The notes: generated by a model not told the origin, from the sequence alone. Positions 44,769-54,763 are shown, counted from the first letter of the stretch. The stretch is 64,000 bases of DNA from Sphingobium baderi (GCF_001456115.1 NZ_CP013264.1:1444501-1508500), one strand, 5' to 3'. Numbers and translations: made by a program.

Positions 44769-44933
44769 CAATGCGACCGCTGGTCTAGCGGCCAGCGAAG
44801 GAGTAAACTCGGCCAGCGTCTCGGACGGCAGTCATGAGAGCGTACGTTTTCGACCAACCTCTCACCGGACCCGGTTTACTTCCCGCCGCCGAAAGGCAGA
44901 GACCCGGCGGCGGGGAGACGAACGTGATCATCC

Positions 44934-46088
44934 TTAACGGATTTGGCGGAAGCAAGTCCGCACTTCCTCGACGAAAAGTTCGGGCTGTTCGAACGCTGCG
45001 AAATGGCCACCTTTCTCAAGCTCGTTCCAATGGATGAGCTGAGGCGTGCAGCGTTCCGCCCAACTGCGCGGCGCCTTATATATCTCCTTGGGGAAAACAC
45101 TATATCCGCACGGCAGGGGAACGGGCTCGTTCACGACGAAGGCGCCCTCGAAACTCTCCCAATAGAGCCGCGCAGAAGAGGCGCCGCAATTGGGTAGCCA
45201 GTACATCATGATGCTGTCGAGAATTTCGTCATAGCTAAAGATATTGAGCGGGTTACCCGCACAATCGGCCCAGCTCTGGAGCTTCTCGAATATCCACGCG
45301 GCCTGACTGACCGGCGAGTCGGCCAGCCCATATCCCAGGGTCTGGGGGCGACTCATCTGCTGCGTGGAATAGCCACTTTCCCAGCGCTGATAGTGCGCCA
45401 TGGCTGCCAGCATCGCGGCTTCGTCGGGATTGAGATTTTCATAGGGCGGCGGGGGCATTACGACGGGCAAATTCGTGTGGATGGCCTTCAATCCGTCCGG
45501 TCTTTGCCGTGCCAGGGTGTGTGTGACTGCCGAGCCCCAGTCCCCCCCCTGCGCGACATATTCATGATAGCCCAGTCGCCGCATCAGCAGGTGCCAGTTT
45601 GAGGCGATCCGCTCAAGTCCCCAACCTGTCCCTGTTGGCTTGTCGGAGAACCCATAACCAGGCAAAGCCGGGATCACGAGATGGAATGCGTCTGCGGCAT
45701 CGCCGCCGAAATCCTGCGGCTCGCTCAAGGGGGCGATCGTCTTGAGAAACTCGAGCACCGATCCGGGCCAGCCATGGGTAAGGATGAGAGGCAATGCATT
45801 GGCATTCGACGAGCGGATATGCAGGAAATATACATCCAGACCGTCGAGCGTTGTTTTGAACTGGGGCAGCGCGTTGAACGTCGCCTCGCAGCGGCGCCAG
45901 TCATAGCGATGGCGCCAGTAATCCACCAGCGCGCGCATATCGGCGACGGGTACGCCTTGCGACCAGTCGGCTACCGTCTCGGGTTCGGGCCAGCGGATGC
46001 GATCGAGCCGTTCATGCAGGTCGCGGATTTCAGCGTCGGATATGGAAGCTTCAAAAGGCCGGATAGTATCCAGCTCGGTGTCAGTCAT
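44934..46088 (-). CDS. Epoxide hydrolase (EHN-type alpha/beta hydrolase)
   Basis: 384 residues with the start at ATG 46088 (AGGGG 8 bases upstream; ATG 46094 is too close). The N-terminal lid domain of microsomal-type epoxide hydrolases (RPFEASISDAEIRDLHERLD, RWPEPETVADWSQGVP) is followed by the hydrolase fold: oxyanion HGWPGS at 105-110, nucleophile D183 in GGDWGSAVTH, and the catalytic His in KGGHFAAFEQPE. Opens epoxides to diols in the cytoplasm. Lies 78 bases behind the membrane-protein gene and could share its TetR-controlled promoter. Confidence 0.9.
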   Translation of the reverse strand: MTDTELDTIRPFEASISDAEIRDLHERLDRIRWPEPETVADWSQGVPVADMRALVDYWRHRYDWRRCEATFNALPQFKTTLDGLDVYFLHIRSSNANALPLILTHGWPGSVLEFLKTIAPLSEPQDFGGDAADAFHLVIPALPGYGFSDKPTGTGWGLERIASNWHLLMRRLGYHEYVAQGGDWGSAVTHTLARQRPDGLKAIHTNLPVVMPPPPYENLNPDEAAMLAAMAHYQRWESGYSTQQMSRPQTLGYGLADSPVSQAAWIFEKLQSWADCAGNPLNIFSYDEILDSIMMYWLPNCGASSARLYWESFEGAFVVNEPVPLPCGYSVFPKEIYKAPRSWAERCTPQLIHWNELEKGGHFAAFEQPELFVEEVRTCFRQIR

Positions 46089-46166
46089 GGCCATGGCCCC
46101 TCTTGAGAACCTATCCGGCGCCCTGTTTTCGGCAGGGCGCCGGACATTGCTCGAACTCGGCAGTGC

Positions 46167-47162
46167 TTAGATCTGCGGGATAGCCGCACCGACATAGTCA
46201 CGTCGGACGCTCGGAGTGTTGGCAACCCCTTGCGGACGCTCACCCAAGGCAAACGGATGGCGGCCCAGGATGACGTACATCATGGCGCCCGTCTGGATGA
46301 TGGCAATGATGCCGGTGAGGATACCGCCAAGCTGCGTAACCAGCGGCGAGAAGTTGCCCTGGATCACGAAGATGGCTGGCATGCCGGCGAGCGTGAACGC
46401 GCCGATGTAGCAGAACGGCATGAGAGCGAGAATGAACACGCTTTTCCAGCCGTTGAACCATTCGCGGAAGCGATAGGCGATCGCCACGCTCAGGAAGAGC
46501 GCCGAGACGTTGGCGAAGAGCCACCACCAAGGGAAGAGGTTGATCAGCACCAAAGGTTGATGCCCGAAATACATATAGATGCCGCCATAGCCCAGCAGAA
46601 TTTCCTCGAGAATGATGTCGGCTAGTCCGGAAAGGGCAAGGCATATCCACAGCGTTCCTGTCTTCACCTGGCGCAGCAGCACCGCATAGAGGAGATAGCC
46701 AAGAATTGCGCCAAAAGCCCACCACATGACGCCGACATATGTGTCAAACTCGCGCCCCATGAGGAAGAAGAGGAGTTTGTCGGGATCGTGGGATTGGGAC
46801 CAATAGCAGCCCGCCAGATAGTTATCGATTGCTTCGGGAACCACACAAAAAGCCGCGCCGAGCACCATCGCGATTGGTACGGTCGACTTATAGCGCCTGC
46901 TGTCGATACCAGCAATCACCATGAAGATAAGCGCGATACCAAGCATCACGCTCGTCGCGACGAAAACATGCTCCGGGTTCTGGGGGAAAGCGTCGTTCGG
47001 GGGAGCTGGGGTCCGGAAGGTAGGATCTAGAGTTACATGGGTTGAAGCATTCTGCGCGAACGCCATGTCGGGCCAGATGGTGCAGACCATGAAGCCCGCA
47101 ATAAGTGCCAACGCCAACCAGGCCCATCTGGTTGACGGCTGTGCTTTGAGAGATGTGACCAT
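46167..47162 (-). CDS. Multi-pass membrane protein of unknown role
   Basis: 331 residues. Signal-like first segment (WAWLALALIAGFMVCTIWPD, then MAFA-Q) and about seven further membrane segments, for example VFVATSVMLGIALIFMVIAG, GVMWWAFGAILGYLLYAVLL, LINLFPWWWLFANVSALFLS and GGILTGIIAIIQTGAMMYVI. Conserved-looking polar positions inside the membrane are WSQSHDPDK and EEILLGYGG. ATG 47162 follows GGAGG by 6 bases. Divergent from a TetR gene with a shared operator, so an inducible transport or membrane enzyme role with the neighbouring epoxide hydrolase is likely (inference). Confidence 0.75.
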   Translation of the reverse strand: MVTSLKAQPSTRWAWLALALIAGFMVCTIWPDMAFAQNASTHVTLDPTFRTPAPPNDAFPQNPEHVFVATSVMLGIALIFMVIAGIDSRRYKSTVPIAMVLGAAFCVVPEAIDNYLAGCYWSQSHDPDKLLFFLMGREFDTYVGVMWWAFGAILGYLLYAVLLRQVKTGTLWICLALSGLADIILEEILLGYGGIYMYFGHQPLVLINLFPWWWLFANVSALFLSVAIAYRFREWFNGWKSVFILALMPFCYIGAFTLAGMPAIFVIQGNFSPLVTQLGGILTGIIAIIQTGAMMYVILGRHPFALGERPQGVANTPSVRRDYVGAAIPQI

Positions 47163-47186
47163 GCTGCACCTCCTGCCGTGTTGTTA

Positions 47187-47204
47187 AAACCAACCATTTG
47201 GTTT
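47187..47204. promoter_or_regulatory. TetR operator between divergent genes
   Basis: AAACCAA-CCAT-TTGGTTT is a perfect 7-bp dyad, 25 bases upstream of the membrane-protein ATG and about 55 bases upstream of the TetR start. A single site could control both directions. Confidence 0.7.
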
Positions 47205-47258
47205 ATTGCTGGAGGCATGTCATCGCTTCAGAACCCTGTCAACGAAAATGTAGGAACC

Positions 47259-47894
47259 ATGCCGACCAATGACCTAAGCAAATCCGCTCGAACACGTGAG
47301 CGCATCATGACCGCCGCAACCGAAGAGTTTGCCGCGTTCGGGATCGCCGGCGCGCGGGTCGACCGTATCGCGCGAACTGCGAGGGCAAATAAAAGTCAAA
47401 TTTATGAGTATTTTGGTAACAAGGAGATGCTGTTCCAAGCAGTTCTCGAAAGGCAACTGAGCTACGTTTATCAGACTGTTCAGTTCGACCCAGACGACCT
47501 TCCCGACTACGCGGGTATGCTCTTCGACTTTGCTATGGATCATCCTGAACTGATGCGGCTCGTCCTGTGGAACGGCCTCGAGCAGAAGAGGGAATGGCCG
47601 TTAGAAGAGGCTCTGAGCCTCCCGACTCAGGTGCGGAGGATACGGGCCGCCCAGGATGCTGGACATGTTGGCACTGACTATCCAGCTGACTTCCTCCTCA
47701 CGCTCATCATCACCTTAGCGTCTGCGTGGACGGCGGCTAATCCTTTCGGAATATCCATCACGCCTGACGCGGAGAGCAGGCGTCCTATGCTGAGGAAGGC
47801 AATACTGCGGGCGGTACAAACGCTCAGCTGTCCGCCCAGACTCAATTCGGTAAAGATCGGCGAGATGATAAATGGGTCGCAAAAGGCTGTTTGA
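47259..47894 (+). CDS. TetR-family repressor (local regulator)
   Basis: 211 residues from ATG 47259 (TAGGAACC upstream); ATG 47217 is an alternative. HTH: RERIMTAATEEFAAFGIAGA, RVDRIARTARANKSQIYEYF, GNKEMLFQAVLERQL. The C-terminal TetR_C domain is helical (YAGMLFDFAMDHPELMRLVL). Divergent from the membrane-protein gene; by position it represses that gene and perhaps the epoxide hydrolase behind it. Confidence 0.85.
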   Translation: MPTNDLSKSARTRERIMTAATEEFAAFGIAGARVDRIARTARANKSQIYEYFGNKEMLFQAVLERQLSYVYQTVQFDPDDLPDYAGMLFDFAMDHPELMRLVLWNGLEQKREWPLEEALSLPTQVRRIRAAQDAGHVGTDYPADFLLTLIITLASAWTAANPFGISITPDAESRRPMLRKAILRAVQTLSCPPRLNSVKIGEMINGSQKAV

Positions 47895-48440
47895 CATGGA
47901 TGCGGCGCTTGACGCCGCCATGCGGGAATTTTGGGAAAAGGGCTATGAAGGAACAAGCCTTTCCGATCTGACCGCAGCCATGGGCATAGAAAGGCCGAGC
48001 CTTTATCGGTTCTTTGGGAATAAAGACGATTTGTTTCGACGCGTGGTCGAGCGATATGATGAATGCCATCTGCGTTTTGTCGCCATGCACTTGCAGCGCC
48101 GACAGTTTGCGAAGTCGTACGGCGCTTCCTTGAGGGATTGATTGAAACTGTGACCCAGAGCGAAATGCTTCGCGGCGCGCTCGATCTCAACGCCGGAATT
48201 GCTTGCGCGCCTGGTTGTGAGAAGATTCTCGCGGGATGGCGGGAAAGACATGAGCAGGCATTGACCACCCGGTTTGCAGAGGCACGCCGCACCGGTGACT
48301 TGAAGGGCAGTTTGCTACCCGAAGCGGCGGCTGGGTATCTGCTGTCGGTATCGGCAGGAATAGCCATCCGGGCCAAGGGTGGTGAGACGCGCGCAGTTCT
48401 GCAACAGATTGCGCATATTGCGTGCATCCCTTTCCGATAA
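47872..48440 (+). pseudogene. TetR-family regulator with a one-base frameshift
   Basis: Begins inside the end of the preceding TetR gene: MGRKRLFDMDAALDAAMREF, SLSDLTAAMGIERPSLYRFF, GNKDDLFRRVVERYDE. After FVAMHL the frame ends at 48141, while the rest (APTVCEVVRRFLEGLIETVT, MLRGALDLNAGIACAPGCEK, AAGYLLSVSAGIAIRAKGG) continues in the frame ending at 48440. A missing base near 48092 accounts for this. The N-terminal DNA-binding domain alone might still be made. Confidence 0.75.
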
Positions 48441-48639
48441 ATGATTTCCAACCCGGACTAGGCGGAGCGAGGACCTTTGGTGGCGAGATGCCGCTGCGGG
48501 CTCCATCACGGCCTGGTAAGGCGCCTTCTTACGCTTTCGCGCCTCGGATTGTGCCGGACGATCTCATAGCGGACGCGACGCCTTTCGAAATGCCTGCGAT
48601 CACTTGACAAGCCAGATGCGATCCATATCTACGCGATGG

Positions 48640-48655
48640 GAGCGAGCGCTCACTC
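48640..48655. promoter_or_regulatory. 16-bp TetR-type palindrome, site 1
   Basis: GAGCGAGCGCTCACTC, exact reverse complement of the site at 57530-57545. It lies 32 bases in front of the outer-membrane barrel gene's ATG. Confidence 0.6.
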
Positions 48656-48686
48656 CTATCATAGTTTCCTTTGCAGGAGCGTTTTT

Positions 48687-49280
48687 ATGAAGACATTGTT
48701 TGCAGGAAGCCTCGCCATTGTAGCGGCGCTGGCATGTGCCCCGGCTTCGGCCGAGGTTTTCGATGGTCCCTATCTTGGCGGCCAGGTCGGCTGGAATCAC
48801 GACAAGATCGGACGTGCCAATACCGATATCGGCACTGTCGAGATCCGGGACTCGCGGGACAGCTTCGTTGGCGGTGTCTTTGCCGGTTACAATCACAAGG
48901 TCGCGCCCAAGGTCGTGCTGGGCGTCGAGGGCGGCTTTGCGATCGGCGCCGATGATGCCGTGCGCCGCGGCCCGTCCAGCATTGATCCCAGCTACACCTT
49001 CGACGTGTCGGCGCGCGCTGGATATCTGGTGACCGACCAGACCCTTCTGTACGTGCGCGGTGGATATGAAAACAGCCGGGCCAAGATCCGGACATCGGGC
49101 ATCGACGGCACAATTCGGGACCGCGACAACTTCGATGGCTGGAGCGTGGGCGGCGGTGTCGAAAGGAGCCTCACCGACAAGGTGTCGGCACGGCTCGAAT
49201 ATCGCTACGCTGACCTGGGCGGCAGTGGCGAGACCTTTGATCGCCATAAGGTCCTGGTAGGCGTCGCTTACAATTTCTGA
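48687..49280 (+). CDS. Outer-membrane beta-barrel protein (OmpA/Omp25-like porin family)
   Basis: 197 residues from ATG 48687 (AGGAG 48675). Signal peptide MKTLFAGSLAIVAALACAPA-SA ahead of EVFDGPYLGGQVGW. The mature part shows alternating strands typical of an eight-stranded barrel (GVFAGYNHKV, KVVLGVEGGFAIG, FDVSARAGYLVTDQTLLYVR, VSARLEYRYADLGG) and ends in VLVGVAYNF with the C-terminal Phe needed for BAM insertion. A palindrome shared with the RND pump lies right in front. Role structural or in permeability. Confidence 0.88.
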   Translation: MKTLFAGSLAIVAALACAPASAEVFDGPYLGGQVGWNHDKIGRANTDIGTVEIRDSRDSFVGGVFAGYNHKVAPKVVLGVEGGFAIGADDAVRRGPSSIDPSYTFDVSARAGYLVTDQTLLYVRGGYENSRAKIRTSGIDGTIRDRDNFDGWSVGGGVERSLTDKVSARLEYRYADLGGSGETFDRHKVLVGVAYNF

Positions 49281-49297
49281 ATTGAGAAACGCAACGA

Positions 49298-49325
49298 GGG
49301 CGTCGTGCGATCTGGCGCGACGCCC
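49298..49325. terminator. Hairpin between convergent genes
   Basis: GGGCGTCG and CGACGCCC (8-bp perfect stem, 12-base loop) between the stops of the barrel gene and the minus-strand TetR gene. No T-run on either side, so a weak bidirectional terminator at best. Confidence 0.45.
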
Positions 49326-49352
49326 CGTCTGACCATTATTGAGAAAGGCCCG

Positions 49353-49967
49353 CTACCTTTGGTCACTCTCCGCCAGATCGTCCAAAATTTCCGCCACGGC
49401 ATGTCGGATCTGCGTCCTGATCTTCTGGATCGTCAGCCCAGGAGCGACCATGCTCTTATGTCTGAGTGCAAATATATAGAGTATGAGGAACCTGGCGCAG
49501 GATAATTGCGCTGGCGTGGCGCCAGGCCTTGCCGCGAGGATCAGGTTTTCAAGATACCTTTGAAGGAAAAGGCAAAAACTTTGTATCGCAGCGGCTACCT
49601 CTGGATTGCGATACGCTTCAGCCATGATTTCGCTTGAAATGGCCTCGCGGTCTTCGGCGATGCAGCTGAGCAGGAGCGACGTCAGTTGATCGGCGGCCGC
49701 CAGCTGTCCGAAGTCCTCACGTCGGCGTAGGCACCGAATCTCGTTTTTCCAGGACCCAATTTCATCCTCGACCAGCTTGACGATAATTTCCTCCTTGCCG
49801 CTGAACGAGCGATAGATTTGTCCGACACTTATGCCCGCCTGCTGTGCTAGATCGGACATCGCTGCCTGATGAAAGCCGCGGTTGGTGAAAAGATGGCGGG
49901 CGGCTTCGATGATCTTCCGATTGGAGTCCGCTCGGCTCGGCTGCCCTGCGCATTTGTTGATCCCCAT
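49353..49967 (-). CDS. TetR-family regulator near the RND pump
   Basis: 204 residues. HTH: NRKIIEAARHLFTNRGFHQA, MSDLAQQAGISVGQIYRSFS, GKEEIIVKLVEDEIGSW. The helical ligand domain has REAISSEIMAEAYRNPEVAA. The recognition helix is close to that of the TetR at 56787 (GQIYR.F..K.EI), so both may see the same operator. Upstream neighbour on the same strand is the pump operon end at 50202. Confidence 0.85.
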   Translation of the reverse strand: MGINKCAGQPSRADSNRKIIEAARHLFTNRGFHQAAMSDLAQQAGISVGQIYRSFSGKEEIIVKLVEDEIGSWKNEIRCLRRREDFGQLAAADQLTSLLLSCIAEDREAISSEIMAEAYRNPEVAAAIQSFCLFLQRYLENLILAARPGATPAQLSCARFLILYIFALRHKSMVAPGLTIQKIRTQIRHAVAEILDDLAESDQR

Positions 49968-50201
49968 CTCCGTCTGCTTTCGTTTAATAGCGCCAGCCTG
50001 CCACCCGTCGCAGCCGACGAATAACGGTCCGGCTTATTCTGCCTTCCGGACCTGGCAATGCGCGGGCGGGAAGGGCGACGCCGCTCCCAGAGGCTTCGTG
50101 TCTGTAAGCCCTGGTCGGTCCGCCTCAGGCTAAGAATGCTATCCGACGTTGAGCGACAGCCGGGCGAGGCAGACCATCGCATGAGTGAGGGCACAGCAGC
50201 C

Positions 50202-51599
50202 TCATTTGAGACCTCCACCAAAGGCGCGATACAGTTCTATCGAATTTGCCTCCCGAACCAGCCTTGTGGCAAGCAGACTTTGCTCCGCCGCGTATAGGGC
50301 ACGCTGAGCGTCTAGCGTTGCGAGGAAAGGATCGGTTCCCGCCCGATACCGCGCTTCGGCCAGTTGGTAAGCGCGTGCTGCGGCACTGTGCAGCGAAGTC
50401 TGCGCCTCGACCTGGCCTTGAATCGTATCTTTCCTGGCGAGCGCGTCGGCGGCTTCCCTGAAAGCGCGCTGAATCGACCGTTCATACTGCGAGACCATGA
50501 CATCGTGCGTTGCCTTGGCATAGCGCAGGTTGCCCTGATTTCGGCCATAGTCGAAGATTGGCAGCGATGCGGACGGAGCGACAGACCAGTAGTCGCTGCC
50601 GTCGCCGAACAGGTTGGAGAGGCCGGCACTGATCGTGCCGAAAGCCGCGGTCAGCGATATGCGAGGAAAGAACGCGGCCCTGGCGGCACCGATATTGGCA
50701 TTGGCTGCGCGCAGTTGGTGCTCGGCCGCGGCAATGTCGGGTCGCCGCAGCAGCAACTGTGACGACAGGCCCTCCGGAAGGTTTGCTATCGTCGCGCTTT
50801 GCGAACCGAGCCCTTCGGGCAGGAAACCCTCACTGAGGCTGGTGCCAGCCAACAGTTCAAGAGCGTTGCGGTCCTGTGCGATCAGACTCGTATTTTGCGC
50901 AATGTCCGAGCGCGCCTGATCATAGCTGGTTTGCGCTTGGCGGACTTCGAGTTCCGAAGCGACGCCTCCGGCAAACCGCGCTTTTGTGAGTTCGAGGGTC
51001 TGCCCGAACGCCTGAACGGTTTCCTGCGCTATCCTCAAGCGATCGCGGTCCGCCGCAAGCGTGAGCCAGGCTGATGCCGTTTCGGCGATTAGGCTCGTTT
51101 GCGCGGCATTACGAGCCTCGACGGTTGCAAAATATTGCTCCAGAGCCGCCTTGTTCATATCCCGGATCCGGCCGAACAGGTCTATTTCCCAAGCCGACGT
51201 GCCGATATTGGCGGAATAGATATCGACGCGCCCGCCGAAGATGGCGGTGCCCGCCGGTATATCCTGATAGGTGGCGCTGCCATTGGCGCCGATGGTCGGC
51301 AGGAGATCTGCCCGTTGCACCCGATAGAGTGCGCGTGCCTGTTCGACGTTGGCAAGTGCGATCCGCAGGTCACGATTGTTCTCAAGAGCCGCCTGGATGA
51401 CGCTGTGCAGTCTGGTGTCAGTGAAGAAATCCTTCCACGCCAGATCTGCCGGGATTGCAGAGGCAGACGGGTCGTCTTGCGCGGCGGATGGCAATGCGGC
51501 CGGCACCGGCAGGCTTGGTCGGGTGTACTCAGGCGCCATGCTGCAGGCGCCCAGGGTCATGGCCGCGATCGAGGCGGCGGCGATGCGAAGCTTGGTCAT
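50202..51599 (-). CDS. RND outer-membrane factor (OprM/NodT family lipoprotein)
   Basis: 465 residues. Lipoprotein signal with lipobox LGAC (MTKLRIAAASIAAMTLGACS). Two OEP repeats: LHSVIQAALENNRDLRIALA, NIGTSAWEIDLFGRIRDMNK, ARFAGGVASELEVRQAQTSY and RPDIAAAEHQLRAANANIGA with ARAAFFPRISLTAAFG. Forms the trimeric channel-tunnel through the outer membrane for the pump encoded directly upstream (3-base gap). Confidence 0.93.
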   Translation of the reverse strand: MTKLRIAAASIAAMTLGACSMAPEYTRPSLPVPAALPSAAQDDPSASAIPADLAWKDFFTDTRLHSVIQAALENNRDLRIALANVEQARALYRVQRADLLPTIGANGSATYQDIPAGTAIFGGRVDIYSANIGTSAWEIDLFGRIRDMNKAALEQYFATVEARNAAQTSLIAETASAWLTLAADRDRLRIAQETVQAFGQTLELTKARFAGGVASELEVRQAQTSYDQARSDIAQNTSLIAQDRNALELLAGTSLSEGFLPEGLGSQSATIANLPEGLSSQLLLRRPDIAAAEHQLRAANANIGAARAAFFPRISLTAAFGTISAGLSNLFGDGSDYWSVAPSASLPIFDYGRNQGNLRYAKATHDVMVSQYERSIQRAFREAADALARKDTIQGQVEAQTSLHSAAARAYQLAEARYRAGTDPFLATLDAQRALYAAEQSLLATRLVREANSIELYRAFGGGLK

Positions 51600-51601
51600 C
51601 T

Positions 51602-54600
51602 TTAGGCCTCCTGCGGCTCAAAGCTGGAGGGAAGGGAAGGCGGCGCATTTTCCTGCGATCCGCCTTCCTGCCGGAAGAGCTTCTTCACCACGAGGAAGAA
51701 TACCGGCACGAAGAAGATGGCGAGGAATGTCGCGGTCATCATCCCGCCGACCACGCTTCGCCCGATCGCATTTTGCCCGCCGGCGCCCGCGCCATTAGAG
51801 ACGGCGAGCGGCAGCACGCCGAAGGTGAAGGCGAGCGAGGTCATCAGAATAGGCCGCAACCTCAGCTTTGCTGCCTCGTACGCCGCTTGCGCAGCGCCAA
51901 GCCCTTCGCGCATCTTCTCTTCCGCGAACTCTACGATGAGGATCGCGTTCTTGGCAGCGACGCCCACGGTCGTGATCAGCCCGACCTGAAGGTAGATGTC
52001 GTTGTTGAGACCGGTCAGCCAGGCAGCGATAAGCGCGCCGACCACGCCAAGCGGGACGACCAGGATCACAGCGATCGGAACCGACCAGCTTTCATACAAG
52101 GCGGCGAGCGAAAGGAAGACGATGAGGATCGAAAGCGCATAGAGCGCTGGCGCCTGGCCGCCCGAAAGCTTCTCCTCGTAGGAGATGCCGGTCCACTGGA
52201 TCGCAACACCTTCGGGAAGCTGCTTGCCCAGTTCCTCCATGCGCGCCATTGCCGCGCCGGTGCTGTAGCCCGGAGCCGGGGCGCCGAGTATCTCGACCGA
52301 GCTGCGTCCATTATAGCGTTCAAGTCGCGCCGCGCCGTAGGACCAATTGCTATCGGAGAAGGCCGAGAAGGGGGCCATGGCGCCGTTGGCGCTGCGGGCG
52401 TAAAGCCTGCCGATGTCTTCTGGACTGCTGCGTGCGCTTTCGTCAGCCTGGACAAATACCTTCTTGATGCGTCCGCGATCAAGGAAGTCGTTGACATAGG
52501 CGCCACCGAGCGCGGTTGAGAGCGTGTCGTTGACATCGGCCAGATTGAGGCCGAGCGCGCCTGCGCGCGGCTGATCGACGTTCACCTTGAGCAGCGGCAC
52601 GTCGTCTAGGCCGTTGGGTCGCACTTGCACGAGCATCTTGTCCTTGGTTGCCAGTTCCAGAAGCTTGTTACGGGCGGCGATCAGTCGATCGTGGCCGACG
52701 CGTCCGACATCGACGAGCTGCATGTCAAAGCCGGTAGCGTTGCCCAGCTCTACGATGGCGGGTGGAATGAAGGCGATCGCCTGGCCGGCCCGCAGCCCGG
52801 CGAGCGCCTTGTTCGCGCGTTCGGCAATAGCCATCGCCTTGTTCTGTGCGCCTGGCCGGTCCTTCCAGTCCTTCAGGCGAATGAAGACGAGGCCGACATT
52901 CTGGCCCTGGCCGTTGAAGCTAAATCCACCGACACTGAAGACCATCGACACATTGTCTTTTTCATTCGTCTGGAAATGTTTGCGGACCTCCCCAATGGTC
53001 GCGAGCGTCTGTTCCATCGTCGCGCCAGTCGGTAATGTGACTTGCGCGGCCATGATGCCCTGGTCCTCATCAGGCAGGAAGCCGCTCGGCAATTGCGCGA
53101 AGATTGCACCCATGCCGACCACCACCAAGCCATAGAGGAGAAGCGAGCGCTTCCAGCTTCGGTTCATACGCTGCACGCCATCGCCGTAGCGCGCGGTGGC
53201 GCGATCGAAGGTCCGATTGAACCAGCCGAAGAAGCCTTTCTTCTCATGGTGGCCATGGGCAGCGGGCTTGAGGATGGTTGCACACAGGGCAGGCGTCAGG
53301 ATCAGTGCGACCATCACCGAAAGGGCCATGGACGTGACGATAGTGATCGAGAACTGCCGATAGATGATCCCGGTCGATCCACCGAAGAAGGCCATGGGCA
53401 GGAACACCGCCGAGAGCACCACGCCGATCCCGACCAGTGCGCCGCTGAGCTCGTCCATCGATTTGCGGGCAGCTTCCCTAGGCGAAAGTCCTTCTTCCTG
53501 GATGAGGCGCTCGACATTCTCCACGACGACGATCGCATCGTCGACGAGAAGGCCGATGGCGAGCACCATGCCGAACAGCGTGAGCGTGTTGATCGAGTAG
53601 CCCAACGCCAGCAGCACGGCAAAGGTGCCCAGCAAAACCACCGGCACAGCGATTGTCGGTATCAGTGTCGCCCGCCAATTCTGCAGGAAGAGCAGCATTA
53701 CAAAGAAGACAAGGACGACCGCTTCGACGAGAGTGTGGATGACCTGCTCGATCGATAGTTCGACGAACGGCGTCGTATCGTAGGGATAGACGACCTTGAT
53801 GTCGGGCGGGAACTGCTTGGAGAGTTCGGCAACCTCGGCCTTGACGGCTTCGACCGTGTCGAGCGCGTTGGCGCCCGGGGCGAGCTTGATCGCGAGCCCG
53901 GCAGAAGGCTTGTCGTTGTAAAGCGTCTCAAAGCTATAATTTTCTGTGCCGACTTCGATCCGGGCGACATCCTTCAGCGTGATCGTGGAGCCGTCGGGAT
54001 TTGTCCGGAGCAGGATATTTCGAAACTGATCCGGGGTCTCGAGCCGCGATTGTGCCGAAACGGTGACGTTGAGCGCCTGTCCCGCCTTGGCCGGCAGATT
54101 GCCGATCTGACCGGCCGAGATCTGGGCATTCTGCGCTCTGATTGCGGTCTTGACGTCCGCGAAGGTGAGATTGAGGTTAGCGAGCTTGATCGGATCGACC
54201 CAGACGCGCATCGCATATTGCGCGCCCATCAGCAGCGTGTCGCCCACGCCGCTGATCCGGCTCAGTGGATCCTGGAGTTCTGACGCCAGATAATCGCCAA
54301 TGTCCTCGCGGTTGTGGCTTCCATCCTCCGAATATAGACCGACGATGAGCAGGAAGTTCGCTGAGGATTTTTGAACGCGAACGCCCTGTTGCTGCACTTC
54401 CTGCGGCAGCAGCGGCATCGCCTGCTGGAGCTTGTTCTGCACCTGTACCTGGGCGATGTCGGAGTCGGTGCCCTGTTCGAAGGTCAGGGTGATGGTGAGA
54501 TTGCCCGCCGAATCGCTATTCGACGAGAAATAGCGCAGATTATCGATGCCCTTGAGCTGCTGCTCGATGACCGTTGTGGTGGTCTTCTCAAGCGTGGTGG

Positions 54601-54760
54601 CGTCAGCGCCGGGATAAATGGTTTGAATGGCGATGGCAGGCGGCGCGATCTCCGGAAATTGCGATATCGGGAGCGTGCGGATTGCGAGCACGCCGGTTAG
54701 CATCAGGATGATGGCGATGACCCATGCAAAGATGGGGCGGTCGATGAAAAAGCGGGACAT
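51602..54760 (-). CDS. RND efflux permease, HAE1 family
   Basis: 1052 residues, full length for AcrB/MexB-type pumps. [20 protein letters not shown] at the N terminus, proton-relay Asp pair in TM4 ([20 protein letters not shown]), [20 protein letters not shown], and [21 protein letters not shown] large periplasmic loop between TM7 and TM8 is present ([20 protein letters not shown]). Pumps hydrophobic drugs, solvents or bile-type compounds. The adaptor gene ends 4 bases before it and the outer membrane factor starts 3 bases behind it. Confidence 0.95.
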   Translation of the reverse strand: MSRFFIDRPIFAWVIAIILMLTGVLAIRTLPISQFPEIAPPAIAIQTIYPGADATTLEKTTTTVIEQQLKGIDNLRYFSSNSDSAGNLTITLTFEQGTDSDIAQVQVQNKLQQAMPLLPQEVQQQGVRVQKSSANFLLIVGLYSEDGSHNREDIGDYLASELQDPLSRISGVGDTLLMGAQYAMRVWVDPIKLANLNLTFADVKTAIRAQNAQISAGQIGNLPAKAGQALNVTVSAQSRLETPDQFRNILLRTNPDGSTITLKDVARIEVGTENYSFETLYNDKPSAGLAIKLAPGANALDTVEAVKAEVAELSKQFPPDIKVVYPYDTTPFVELSIEQVIHTLVEAVVLVFFVMLLFLQNWRATLIPTIAVPVVLLGTFAVLLALGYSINTLTLFGMVLAIGLLVDDAIVVVENVERLIQEEGLSPREAARKSMDELSGALVGIGVVLSAVFLPMAFFGGSTGIIYRQFSITIVTSMALSVMVALILTPALCATILKPAAHGHHEKKGFFGWFNRTFDRATARYGDGVQRMNRSWKRSLLLYGLVVVGMGAIFAQLPSGFLPDEDQGIMAAQVTLPTGATMEQTLATIGEVRKHFQTNEKDNVSMVFSVGGFSFNGQGQNVGLVFIRLKDWKDRPGAQNKAMAIAERANKALAGLRAGQAIAFIPPAIVELGNATGFDMQLVDVGRVGHDRLIAARNKLLELATKDKMLVQVRPNGLDDVPLLKVNVDQPRAGALGLNLADVNDTLSTALGGAYVNDFLDRGRIKKVFVQADESARSSPEDIGRLYARSANGAMAPFSAFSDSNWSYGAARLERYNGRSSVEILGAPAPGYSTGAAMARMEELGKQLPEGVAIQWTGISYEEKLSGGQAPALYALSILIVFLSLAALYESWSVPIAVILVVPLGVVGALIAAWLTGLNNDIYLQVGLITTVGVAAKNAILIVEFAEEKMREGLGAAQAAYEAAKLRLRPILMTSLAFTFGVLPLAVSNGAGAGGQNAIGRSVVGGMMTATFLAIFFVPVFFLVVKKLFRQEGGSQENAPPSLPSSFEPQEA

Positions 54761-54763
54761 CGC

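Larger units (their letters stand above)
43323..44850 (+). mobile_element. IS110/IS1111-type element, copy B
   Basis: 1528 bp, the inverted twin of 32239-33766. Its left end lies at the stop codon of the decayed Tn3 transposase, its right end 83 bases before the stop of the epoxide hydrolase gene. It carries the identical transposase on the plus strand. Confidence 0.85.

Noticed and set aside
51455..52519. Plus-strand open frame of 354 codons
   Set aside because: Antisense to the RND permease and outer membrane factor; composition is Arg/Glu-rich shadow coding.
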